Assembly: GCA_016745035.1 (NCBI GenBank)
Contig: JADGDE010000003.1
Location: forward strand, 1 to 64,000
Source: Thiotrichales bacterium
Lineage (GTDB): Bacteria; Pseudomonadota; Gammaproteobacteria; Beggiatoales; Beggiatoaceae
Direction: 5' to 3'
DNA: 64,000 nucleotides
The notes below the pieces were generated by a model. The model saw only the letters and a list, made by a program, of their open reading frames with translations, did not search any database and was not told the origin of the DNA. The position numbers were made by a program, and so were the translations under genes. Shown here piece by piece: positions 26,033-34,700 of this stretch (position 1 is the stretch's first letter; each line of letters opens with the position of its first letter).

Positions 26033-26181
26033 AATATGCCAAAGCACAAGAGTACACTAACATCAAAAAACTGTTTTATCCCGCTAATATCAGCAAAGCC
26101 TGTTAATAAAACAATAGCAATCAACACCCAGTACCAGAAAACATAAGAAATTTGAATGCGTTGTTGTTCGTTTTCACCCAT
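26020..26181 (-). pseudogene. Small membrane protein gene truncated by the IS5 relic
   Basis: 53 codons beginning MGENEQQRIQISYVFWYWVL with two hydrophobic stretches. The last codons (ILELL, TGA) are made from the IS5 terminal repeat, so the original 3' end is lost. It begins just after the attC site at 26195 and would be the next gene in a cassette array. No family recognised. Confidence 0.5.
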
Positions 26182-26194
26182 CCGATATTCTCAT

Positions 26195-26283
26195 GGCTAA
26201 CGCTGCAATTTACCGGAGGTGAATTGCATAGCGAGGAACAAGTGGCACTTTTTACAGTCCGTGTGTAATTGTCTTGTTATGTG
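26195..26283 (-). other. attC recombination site of an integron gene cassette
   Basis: On the minus strand: R'' CACATAAC, spacer AAGA, L'' CAATTAC, a central segment, L' GTAAATTG, spacer CAGC, then R' GTTAGCC. L'' pairs with L' leaving one unpaired A, the extrahelical base typical of attC. R'' is the exact complement of GTTATGTG, the sequence that begins the cassette at 26651, as expected for a cassette in circular form. No integron integrase is in the window. Confidence 0.65.
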
Positions 26284-26650
26284 TTTACTTTTCATTGGAA
26301 ACTTTGAACTCAATACCTTCATGCAGCCCCTTAGCAATTAAGAATACACAATGAGCATATAATTCATAGTTTGGTGAATCATTTTCAACGTACTCTATTT
26401 CACTAACCATGTAATTTGTACCAAATGATGAATTAGCCTTTGCAACACCTTCAATGACGCTGTTCCTTATCCTTTTTAGATTGAGTGTGCCGTGATTACA
26501 CTCACCCAGAGTACCCAAGCTGGTTAAAGCAATATTTTTAGATTCACCGAATAACAACCCCAACAATATATGTTGGGGACCTGTGATATATGAGGCTCGG
26601 TAGCTTTTCCCTGATTTAGTGTATTGAGGCATATTATTCTTTACACATAA
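26201..26650 (-). mobile_element. Integron-type gene cassette (450 bp)
   Basis: Bounded by the recombination points G/TTATGTG (26651/26650) and G/TTAGCC (26201/26200). It holds one gene (26285-26632) with its stop next to the attC site. Gene and attC are in the usual order. A truncated neighbour follows at 26020-26181. Confidence 0.6.
26285..26632 (-). CDS. Cassette-encoded protein of unknown function
   Basis: 115 residues starting MPQYTKSGKSYRASYITGP. No signal peptide or membrane segment; mixed alpha/beta composition with SVIEGVAKANSSFGTNYMV and YVENDSPNYELYAHCVFLIA. I recognise no family, which is usual for integron cassette genes. The ATG lies 18 bases inside the cassette start and the TAA is two bases from the attC R'' box. 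Confidence 0.6.
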   Translation of the reverse strand: MPQYTKSGKSYRASYITGPQHILLGLLFGESKNIALTSLGTLGECNHGTLNLKRIRNSVIEGVAKANSSFGTNYMVSEIEYVENDSPNYELYAHCVFLIAKGLHEGIEFKVSNEK

Positions 26651-26825
26651 CGTTGTGTTCAGTTTTCAAAGGGACTTCCAGAGAATAATATTAAAAAAGG
26701 AAAGCCTTTCGTTATTTTCTGAATTTTAATAATCGCCAAACCCCTGTGATACACTGCGGTCTGGTTATATTTTCTCAAATTATGAAATGCTACTTGAGTT
26801 TTTAAAATAGCTTGAATCAAAATGG

Positions 26826-26978
26826 TCACAGTCCAATTAAAACAAGTTCCAAGTAGTCTCTATGTGGGCTATCTGCTAAAACTGAAGCATAAAAGTCAAC
26901 AACTTTCGAATCTTTCCAGCAATTAGACGAATCAAAATCATCTAAATCTTTTTGTGAATCTATTGTTGTCCAGTTCAT
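26826..26978 (-). CDS. Small ORF, possible cassette gene fragment
   Basis: 50 residues: MNWTTIDSQKDLDDFDSSN, then CWKDSKVVDFYASVLADS and a terminal hydrophobic LELVLIGL. The sequence looks like the start of a larger soluble protein with an internal loss. No clear Shine-Dalgarno. It lies upstream of the cassette on the same strand. The rest of 26633-27039 is AT-rich and I see no other gene. Confidence 0.35.
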   Translation of the reverse strand: MNWTTIDSQKDLDDFDSSNCWKDSKVVDFYASVLADSPHRDYLELVLIGL

Positions 26979-27039
26979 AGTATCTAATAAATATAACAAT
27001 AGAAATCAAGAAAATCACGCTCAAGCCGGGTTTTTGCTG

Positions 27040-27468
27040 TTATTGATTATTACTCACATCCGTCGCCAAACCAATTTGGCTAATGCCTTGGCGTTGGATC
27101 GCGTCCATGGCTTTGACCACGCTACGGTGGGGGGCATCGGCATCGGCGTTGATTAGCACGCTGGGGTTTTTAATCCCTTGCATGGCTTCGCTTAGCGCTT
27201 GCTTGATGGTTGCCTCTTGGGTGTTTAAGAGGACTTTACTATTAATCGAAAAGCGACTGCGGGCATCAATGCTAAAGACGATGACATCGGGCTTGGCTTG
27301 TTGCTCGGCTTCGCTGGTCGCCTCGGGCAAGTTAATATCCAGCTTTGACTCGCGGCTAAAGGTGGTCGAGACCATGAAGAAAATTAGGAGGATAAACACC
27401 ACATCGATCAAAGGCGCGAGATCGATGAGGTTATCCCCATCATCATTGAGATAACGGCGAAAATTCAT
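27040..27468 (-). CDS. exbD: ExbD/TolR-family biopolymer transport protein
   Basis: 142 residues. One membrane segment at about 18-38 with the conserved aspartate (APLIDVVFILLIFFMVSTTF) and a periplasmic domain ending in AMDAIQRQGISQIGLAT. ExbD with ExbB converts proton-motive force into work on TonB or TolA-like partners. It starts nine bases after dsbD ends. No exbB or tonB is adjacent. Confidence 0.85.
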   Translation of the reverse strand: MNFRRYLNDDGDNLIDLAPLIDVVFILLIFFMVSTTFSRESKLDINLPEATSEAEQQAKPDVIVFSIDARSRFSINSKVLLNTQEATIKQALSEAMQGIKNPSVLINADADAPHRSVVKAMDAIQRQGISQIGLATDVSNNQ

Positions 27469-27477
27469 GCAATAAAC

Positions 27478-30261
27478 CTATGGTTGCGAACGCAGTCTTT
27501 CTAAGTGGGCTAAGAAAAACTCAACATCTTTAAAACCGGTTAAACGAAAGCCGCGACGCTCTTGTCCGGTTTTTGGATCGAAGAATAAAATCGCGGGCGG
27601 CCCGCTGATTTTGTAGCGTTTTAATAAACCCTTGTCCAAATCATCATTGGCGGTGACATCGGCTTGCACTTTGATCATATCGCTCATTGCTGCCCGTACG
27701 CTGGGGTCAGCAAAGGTGATGTGTTCCCATTCTTTACAGGTCACGCACCAGTCGGCATAGAAGTCGAGCATCAGCCATTTTTGTTGGGCATTGGCTTCGG
27801 TCAGTGCGGTGTCCAACCCGTCTGTGCCTTTAATCAAGGTAAATAAAGGCTCTTCGGCGGCGGCTACCGCGCCGCCTTGAGCGCTGATCACAGGTTTAGG
27901 CAGGGGCTGGAAGACATTACGCCCGCCGGATGCCATGCCGATAAGGATAATCGTGCCATAAATTAGCAGGATAACGCCTAGCCCTTTCCAAAGTTTACGC
28001 CAACCGCTGGCGGCTTTGTCGAGGGTCTCTAGCGCGCCAAGATAGACCGCAGAGATGATTAATAAACTTGCATATAAGAACATGGTCAACCACGCAGGGG
28101 CAATGCGTTCGAGCATCCAGATACCGGTGGCGAGTAATAAGACCCCAAAGACGTATTTGACGTTGTCCATCCAGCCACCAGCGCGCGGGAGCATTTTGCC
28201 TGCCGATGCGCCGATGATCAGCAGCGGGATGCCCATGCCGATACTGAGGAGGAATAAGGATAAACCGCCTAAGACCACATCGCCTGTTTGCCCGATGTAT
28301 AACAACGCGCCCGCCAACGGTGGGGCAACGCAAGGGCCAACAATCAAGGCAGATAAAAAGCCCATGATGCTAACGCCAATTAAATCCCCACTTTTTTGTT
28401 TATTACTCAGTTGGGTGACTTTGTTTTGTAGGCTGCTGGGCAGTTGTAATTCATAGAAGCCAAACATCGACAGCGACAGCGCCACAAAAATCAACACAAA
28501 CGTGCTAATCGCCCACGGGTTTTGTAGCGCCGCTTGTAAATTCTCACCTAAAATGGCTGCTAAGACCCCGGCGACACTGTAAGTCAGCGCCATAGATAAG
28601 ACATAGACCAAGGAAATGATAAAGCCTTGGCGTGGGGTCATATCGCCTTTATTTTGCCCAACGATGATGCTGGAGAGAATCGGAATCATGGGGAAAATGC
28701 ATGGGGTCAATGAGAGCAATAAACCCATACCAAAGAAGATTGCCAAGACCATCAGCATATTTTGGTCTTGCAACATTTTGGCGATGTCTTGTTCTTCAGA
28801 TAACGGCTCGTTATTATTTGCCCGCGACATGCTGCTATCACTGCTCACCGCAGGTGCAGGAGCTTTGGAGGCGGGGATTTCGCCGGGCATCGCTGCTAAT
28901 TGGCTAATCACGCCGTTATCAACACTAAAGAATTTTTTCTCAGGTGGATAACACAAACCCGCTTCAGCACAGCCTTGGTAGCCAACCACCAAGACCCCGG
29001 TTTGTTCTCGGTAAGCACTTAAATCGACATCAATACTGATGGATTTTTGATAAATTTCTATTAAACCAAAATAGGGGTCGTCTTTTTCTTTGCCTTTGGG
29101 TAAGTTTGGTTTTAACTCATCAGGCTGGGGTTTATTGCTCACCCACTCAAAAATAAAGCGATCTTTATAGAGATAATAAGCATCGGCAATTGTCCACGTT
29201 AGGTTGATGGTGTCATTTTTGCCCGTTTGCGTCAGTTCGAAGGCTTGGTCAACTTCTAAAAAGTCGTCCATGCCTTGGGTCATGCTATTAAAGGCTGTGT
29301 CTTCGCCTAAGTTATCTAAGGATTTGAGAAAATCGGCTTCGGATTGGGTGGCGTTGCTAGCCGCTTCTGTTGTGCCCGTGATAGCAGGTAAGGTAATCGG
29401 CAATTCAATGGTTTGTGGCGGATAGCAAATCGCCCCAGCGGCGCAGCCTTGGTAGTTGACTTGTAGAGTCAGGTCTTTCTCTGGGCTGTCGATGTCTAGG
29501 CTGACGCTAAAGTCCTGCGGATAAACCATCACCTCGCCAAAATAATCATCTTGTTTAAGCAGGGCTTTGGGTAACAAAATGTCTTTAATCTTGCCCTTGC
29601 CTTGGCTGAGTTTAAAATGTAATTTGTTTTGATATAAATAATAGCCATCAGCGATTTTCCAGCGCACATAGACACGGCGCTGTTGCTCGTCGACTTCGGT
29701 GCTGTAGCGAAACGCCTCTTCAACCATCAAATATTCGGGTTCAGCATATTGCGACAAAGGGTCTGCCACGGTGCTGACGGGGGTAACAGCGGTCTCTGGT
29801 GCGCTTTCTTGTTCTTGTTTGTTTTCACCTAAGCCCAATTCAAAGCTTTGGCTGTGTTGCGGATAGCATTGGCTGAAACTTTGACAGACTTGATATTGCA
29901 GACTGAATTTTAGCGGGCTGGGGTTTTGGTTTTCCCGTGCCATTGGTGCGCTGATGTGTAGCTTGTTGCGATAAACCGAATGTTCACCAAAAAAATCATC
30001 TTTGATGGTTTCCGCTTCGGGCAGCTTGAGGCTACCGAGTTCAATGCCTTCGGTTTGACTGTGGAGGCGAATTTTTTGCTGAAAAACAAAATAGTCTGGC
30101 TGGATTGTCCAATCGAGTTGAATTTGTTGCGATGCCGACACACGCGCCTCGACTTGCACCACGTCATCAATCGGCGGTAAAGCGTCTGCTGCCAAGGTGG
30201 TACTGGCACAAAGACCGAGCCAAGCCGCCAAGCTACGCAGCCGTGTGTGATTCCACAACAT
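27478..30261 (-). CDS. dsbD: Thiol:disulfide interchange protein DsbD with three N-terminal alpha domains
   Basis: 927 residues, well above the roughly 565 of E. coli DsbD. After a signal peptide come three DsbD-alpha domains (about 25-150, 172-300 and 330-455), each with its own cysteine pair: CQSFSQCYP, CAAGAICYPP and CAEAGLCYPP. The membrane beta domain (about 500-760) has the redox cysteines LTPCIFPM and VGPCVAPP, and the C-terminal gamma domain has the thioredoxin motif FYADWCVTCKEWE. DsbD carries electrons from cytoplasmic thioredoxin to periplasmic thiol proteins. Operon with exbD. Confidence 0.92.
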   Translation of the reverse strand: MLWNHTRLRSLAAWLGLCASTTLAADALPPIDDVVQVEARVSASQQIQLDWTIQPDYFVFQQKIRLHSQTEGIELGSLKLPEAETIKDDFFGEHSVYRNKLHISAPMARENQNPSPLKFSLQYQVCQSFSQCYPQHSQSFELGLGENKQEQESAPETAVTPVSTVADPLSQYAEPEYLMVEEAFRYSTEVDEQQRRVYVRWKIADGYYLYQNKLHFKLSQGKGKIKDILLPKALLKQDDYFGEVMVYPQDFSVSLDIDSPEKDLTLQVNYQGCAAGAICYPPQTIELPITLPAITGTTEAASNATQSEADFLKSLDNLGEDTAFNSMTQGMDDFLEVDQAFELTQTGKNDTINLTWTIADAYYLYKDRFIFEWVSNKPQPDELKPNLPKGKEKDDPYFGLIEIYQKSISIDVDLSAYREQTGVLVVGYQGCAEAGLCYPPEKKFFSVDNGVISQLAAMPGEIPASKAPAPAVSSDSSMSRANNNEPLSEEQDIAKMLQDQNMLMVLAIFFGMGLLLSLTPCIFPMIPILSSIIVGQNKGDMTPRQGFIISLVYVLSMALTYSVAGVLAAILGENLQAALQNPWAISTFVLIFVALSLSMFGFYELQLPSSLQNKVTQLSNKQKSGDLIGVSIMGFLSALIVGPCVAPPLAGALLYIGQTGDVVLGGLSLFLLSIGMGIPLLIIGASAGKMLPRAGGWMDNVKYVFGVLLLATGIWMLERIAPAWLTMFLYASLLIISAVYLGALETLDKAASGWRKLWKGLGVILLIYGTIILIGMASGGRNVFQPLPKPVISAQGGAVAAAEEPLFTLIKGTDGLDTALTEANAQQKWLMLDFYADWCVTCKEWEHITFADPSVRAAMSDMIKVQADVTANDDLDKGLLKRYKISGPPAILFFDPKTGQERRGFRLTGFKDVEFFLAHLERLRSQP

Positions 30262-30291
30262 AAATTTTCCTCTGTAAAGTAATAGTCAAGA

Positions 30292-30347
30292 GCGCAGTTT
30301 AGGACGGCTGTGCCACGAAGGCATCAGCCTTATGTCCTAAAATGCGC
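30292..30347 (-). other. Long imperfect palindrome between TRAP-binding-protein gene and dsbD
   Basis: Outer arms GCGCAGTTTAGGAC and GTCCTAAAATGCGC differ by one base; an inner stem GGCTG-TGCC / GGCA-TCAGCC fills most of the interior. The hairpin occupies most of the 104-base gap. It may terminate the upstream gene or stabilise dsbD mRNA; no strong T-run follows. Confidence 0.55.
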
Positions 30348-30365
30348 ATTTATGCGACAAAGCGC

Positions 30366-31508
30366 CTATTGTTGTTGCAGGATTTGTTTCACTTCCTGAG
30401 TGACTAGGGGTTTGCTATTAGCGGCGTGATAGACATTTTCTGAGACGGCGCTCCACGCATCAATACGGCCACGAAATTCTTGGAAGGCTTTATAAATGCG
30501 CGCAAACTCTGGATCTTTCGCCGCTTCTTCAGCCAAAACTTCATCGGTCAGGCTTTTGAGTTTCGCCAGCACATCGCTAGGGAAGTATTGCACTTCGATG
30601 TTATGTTCTTGCTGTAATTTTTGCAACGCCCCAAGGTTGAGGGTTTCAAATTGGGCATACATCCATTGATTGGTCGCTGTGGCAGCGGTTTCGACGATTT
30701 TTTGTAAGTCTTTTGGCAAACCATCCCAAGCAGTTTTATTCACAACCAGTTCTAAAGTTGTGCCGGGTTCATGCCAACCGGGGGCATAATAGTATTTGGC
30801 GGCACGATGCAAACCTAAGCGCTCGTCATGATACGGGCCGACCCATTCGGTGGCATCCAGTGTGCCGCGCTCAAGGGCGGTGTAGAGTTCGCCGCCCGAC
30901 ATCAAGACCGGATTGCCGCCCGCTTTAGCAAAGACTTTACCGCCAAGGCCTGGGATACGCATTTTTAAGCCTTTGATGTCATCAAGGCTGTTGATTTTTT
31001 TATTAAACCAGCCGCCCATTTGCACGCCAGAGTTGCCCATAGGAAAAGGCACAACATTAAATGGCTCGTATAATTCGCGCCAAAGTTTTAGCCCATCACC
31101 GCCATAAAACCACGCATTCATGCCTTTTGCGGTCATGCCAAAGGGCACAGCCGACATAAATTGTGCCGCGGGGACTTTGCCTGCCCAGTAATACGCCGCA
31201 CCGTGTCCCATTTGTACGCTGCCTTGGGAGACGGCATCAAAGCTTTGCAGCGCGGGGACGAGTTGACCGCCAGCAAAGACTTGGATTTTCATCCGCCCAT
31301 CACTCATGGTTTCAATGTCTTTGGCAAAACGCTCAACGCCATCTTGGAAGACCGGGAAATTTGGTGGCCAGGTGCTAACCATTTTCCATTGGTAGGTTTG
31401 TTGTTTTTGTGTGTTAGCAGCGCCTGTGTCGTCGCTGGCTTTATCATTACAGCCACTGAGTAAAAAACTACTCATCACCACCAGCCCAAGGCCGAGCGTC
31501 TTTAACAT
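30366..31508 (-). CDS. TRAP transporter substrate-binding lipoprotein (DctP family)
   Basis: 380 residues. The lipobox LLSGC near residue 20 predicts a periplasmic lipoprotein. DctP-type signatures include WKMVSTWPPNFPVFQDG, the helical arm FAKDIETMSDGRMKIQVF, MRIPGLGGKVF and GTLDATEWVGPYHDE. This subgroup binds 2-oxo acids such as monocarboxylates. No TRAP membrane subunits are adjacent, so it is an orphan here or uses subunits elsewhere. Confidence 0.88.
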   Translation of the reverse strand: MLKTLGLGLVVMSSFLLSGCNDKASDDTGAANTQKQQTYQWKMVSTWPPNFPVFQDGVERFAKDIETMSDGRMKIQVFAGGQLVPALQSFDAVSQGSVQMGHGAAYYWAGKVPAAQFMSAVPFGMTAKGMNAWFYGGDGLKLWRELYEPFNVVPFPMGNSGVQMGGWFNKKINSLDDIKGLKMRIPGLGGKVFAKAGGNPVLMSGGELYTALERGTLDATEWVGPYHDERLGLHRAAKYYYAPGWHEPGTTLELVVNKTAWDGLPKDLQKIVETAATATNQWMYAQFETLNLGALQKLQQEHNIEVQYFPSDVLAKLKSLTDEVLAEEAAKDPEFARIYKAFQEFRGRIDAWSAVSENVYHAANSKPLVTQEVKQILQQQ

Positions 31509-31542
31509 GCGAAAACTCCTTAAACGATTCTGTTTTTATGCG

Positions 31543-31612
31543 CTTGTTACGCCACGGCTACACCACTAGGCAAGTAAAAAACTTGAATAATGAGGCAAAA
31601 AACGATCAGTGC
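31543..31612 (-). repeat. MITE relic (copy 2)
   Basis: Reverse complement contains GGATGTTGCGCACTGATCG, then TTTTTTGCCTCATTATTCAAG, TTGCCTAGTGGTGTAGCCGTGG and GCGTAAC, which follow the order of blocks in the full copies at 20303 and 52605. Both terminal repeats are degenerate and the second third is missing. Lies in the tamB upstream region. Confidence 0.55.
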
Positions 31613-31759
31613 GCAACATCCGTTATGTTGATATTTTTTCAGAATGCGCATTCTGGCGTGTCACTGAAAAATAGTCAAATATTCCCCAACTTTGGCATCC
31701 AAGTAGGGAGCTATGCTATCCTCTAGCCTCGCCCATTAGCTTAAACATAGAATCCTGCC

Positions 31760-34700
31760 ATGCGTCGTTGGTTATTATCCCTATTTCTCGTTCCCATTGT
31801 TCTCATTATCGTCCTGCTGGCGCTGTTATTAGCGCTGCTGATGACCGACTCCGGTTTGCGTTTTTTGCACTCACAAGCCAGCTATTGGGTTGAGGGCGTT
31901 GAGGTTGGCAGCAGTCAGGGCAACCTTTGGCAAGGCTTTGAGCTGAAAGACATTCGCTACGACAACCCACAAAACCAAGTCAGCATCGCCCTAGTTCGGC
32001 TCGATTGGGATAACAGCCGAATTTGGGATAAAACTTTTCATGTCAATGCCTTAGACGCAAAAAAAATCAAGGTAGTGCAAACGGGCGTGCCTGCACCAGA
32101 ACCGGAACAGCCCAGCGAGCCGATGACCGAATTGGCGGATATAGAACTGCCGCTGGCGATTAAACTCGAACACATCCAAATCAATGATATTGAAATCCAA
32201 GCACCCGATGGCAAGGTGCAGCGTGTGGATGAAGTGATTTTAAGTGCGGATATAGACAAGCAACTGGCGCTGCAAAACCTCAGTATTAAAGCCCCCGAAT
32301 TTAGCGCCAAAGCCCAAGGTGAGTTTGATTTATACAATCCGCATCCGCTGGATTTAACTTTGGACTGGCAAGCGCAGTTACCAGAAAACCCCGACTTGCC
32401 CAGCCTTGCCCAAGGTCAGGCACAGATTCAAGGTGATTTTGAAAAACTCAGTATTAAACATCAAGCGCAAGCGCCTTTAAGCCTTAACTTAGATGTCGAA
32501 GTGCGCCAGCCGCTGAAAAAACTGGCATGGCAAGCACAAATTGACTGGCAAAATCTGCGCTGGCCATTAAACCCCGAACAAGCGGCGCAAGTCGAAAGCC
32601 CGCAAGGTTTGTTACAACTGCAAGGCGATTTGAACGCATGGCAGCTTGAGGGCAAAACAGCCGTCAAAGGCGGACAAGTGCCCGCAACCGCACTAAATTT
32701 TGTCATCAAAGGTAGCCAAACCGCGGCGAATATTGAAAATTTCCACGCCGATGTCCTCAAAGGCACAGTGGATTTAAGCGGTGATGTCGCGTGGCAAGAT
32801 AAACCGACGGCGGAGTTAAAGCTAGAAGTCGCAGGGATTTCTATTAAAGACTATTGGGCAGACTGGGCGGATGAATTGGGGATTAATACTGAACTGGCGC
32901 TGCATTTTGCCGATGATAAACTCAATATCACCGATTTAAACTTAAGCTTGCCGCCGAGTAAAGCGCTTGCTCAAGGACAAGTGCAAGTCGATTTAAGCGG
33001 CGCAGAGCCGGATATACAAACCGATTTAACTTGGCAACAAATCCAATGGCCATTGACAGGTGATGCTTTGGCAGAAATCGCCACGGGCAAGCTAAATTTT
33101 ACCGGCACGCCGAAAGCCTACCAACTGGCACTAGAAACCCAAGTCGATGGCGAGAGCATTCCTGCAGGGACTTGGGCGCTCACAGGGCAAGGCGATGCGG
33201 AAAAACTCGAAGACCTACAGCTAACGGGCAAACTCTTAGAAGGACAACTTGATTTAACTGGGCAAGCAGCATGGGCACCGAGTCCTTTTGCTAGCCTTGA
33301 TTTAGCCAGCCAAGAGATTGATTTAACCGAACTGTGGGCAGATTGGCCAGCGGCTTTGCGTTTAGCGCAAAACCTACATTTAGAGTTTGCTGATAATAAG
33401 CTCGAAATCAGCGACCTTAAGATTTCCTTGCCGCCAGAACAAACCCAAATCAGCGGACAAGCACAAGTCGATTTAAACCAAGAGCCGATTAGCCTTGCTG
33501 CCGATTTGGACTGGCAAGCCGTGCAATGGCCTTTAGTCAGCAGCGATAGCCCAGCCCTTGCTGAACTGAAAGCGGGCAAGCTTAGCCTCACCGGGACGCT
33601 GGATGCTTATCAGCTCGAACTCAACACCGACATCAACACCCCCGAATTAAACAACGCCAAGCTAAGGCTTAATGCCGAGGGCGACCAGCAGCAACTGACC
33701 CAATTTGAAGTCCTCGCCGACTTGTTACAAGGGCACGCCAGCATCGAAGGCACAGCGGCATGGCAACCAGAACTCAAAGCTCAAGCACAAGTGGCAACCG
33801 AGGGGATTCGCTTAAGTCAATTTGTCCCTGAACTCAGCGAAGAGCGCCTTAATACGGGCTTTGCTGTTAGCTTTGCCCAGCAACAACTGAAAATAAAAGA
33901 GTTAAGTTTGAACTTGTTGCCGCATCCGCTCGCCCTCAAAGGCTCAGCCGAGGTGCAACTGCCAAGCAAGCCCGAACAAGCCCCGCAAATTAACGCCGCA
34001 CTGAATTGGAAAGCGATTCAATGGCCGCTAAACCTGCCCGCCGAGGAAGCGCAAGTGCAACTGCCGGTCGGGCAACTGAGTTTTAAAGGCACGCCGGATG
34101 ATTACACAGTGGAAATGGACACCGATGTCGAGGGCAAAGACCTACCGCCAAGCCAGTGGCAAGCGCTAATCACAGGCAACAGCCAACAAGCCAAAATTGA
34201 AAAAATCGACAGCCAATTGCTCGCAGGCACATTGCACAGCGCCGGCACGGTGCAATGGCAGCCGCACTTAAACTGGGATATTAAACTCAGCGGCAAAGAC
34301 CTCAACCCAGCGGAAAAATGGGCAGAATGGCCGGGGAAACTGGGGCTAAACATCCAAACCCAAGGGCAACAAAAACAAGGCGAAGCCCTCAAAGCCGAGG
34401 TCAATATCGAAAAAATCGGCGGTAAACTGCGCGATTATCCGCTCAAACTCACCGGCAAACTCGAAGCAGGAGAAAAGGGCTATCAGGTGAAAAAACTGCG
34501 CTTTAATAGCGGCGATGCCAAACTTGCCGCCGATTTGAGCATGGATACCAAAGAACGCCTCAAAGGCACGCTGGATATTAATATTGCCGATTTGGGGCAA
34601 GTGTTGCCGAAAGCCAAAGGCAGCATCAAAGGCAAAGGCACGATTGCGGGCACGGTCAAAGACCCCAGCGCCAAGCTAAACATCAACGCCAAGGGCATCA

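Noticed and set aside
26643-26720. A second attC upstream of the cassette (ATAACG ... CGTTAT)
   Set aside because: The outer boxes pair, but the inner L boxes are not symmetric and the spacers are very unequal, so I could not build a convincing attC.
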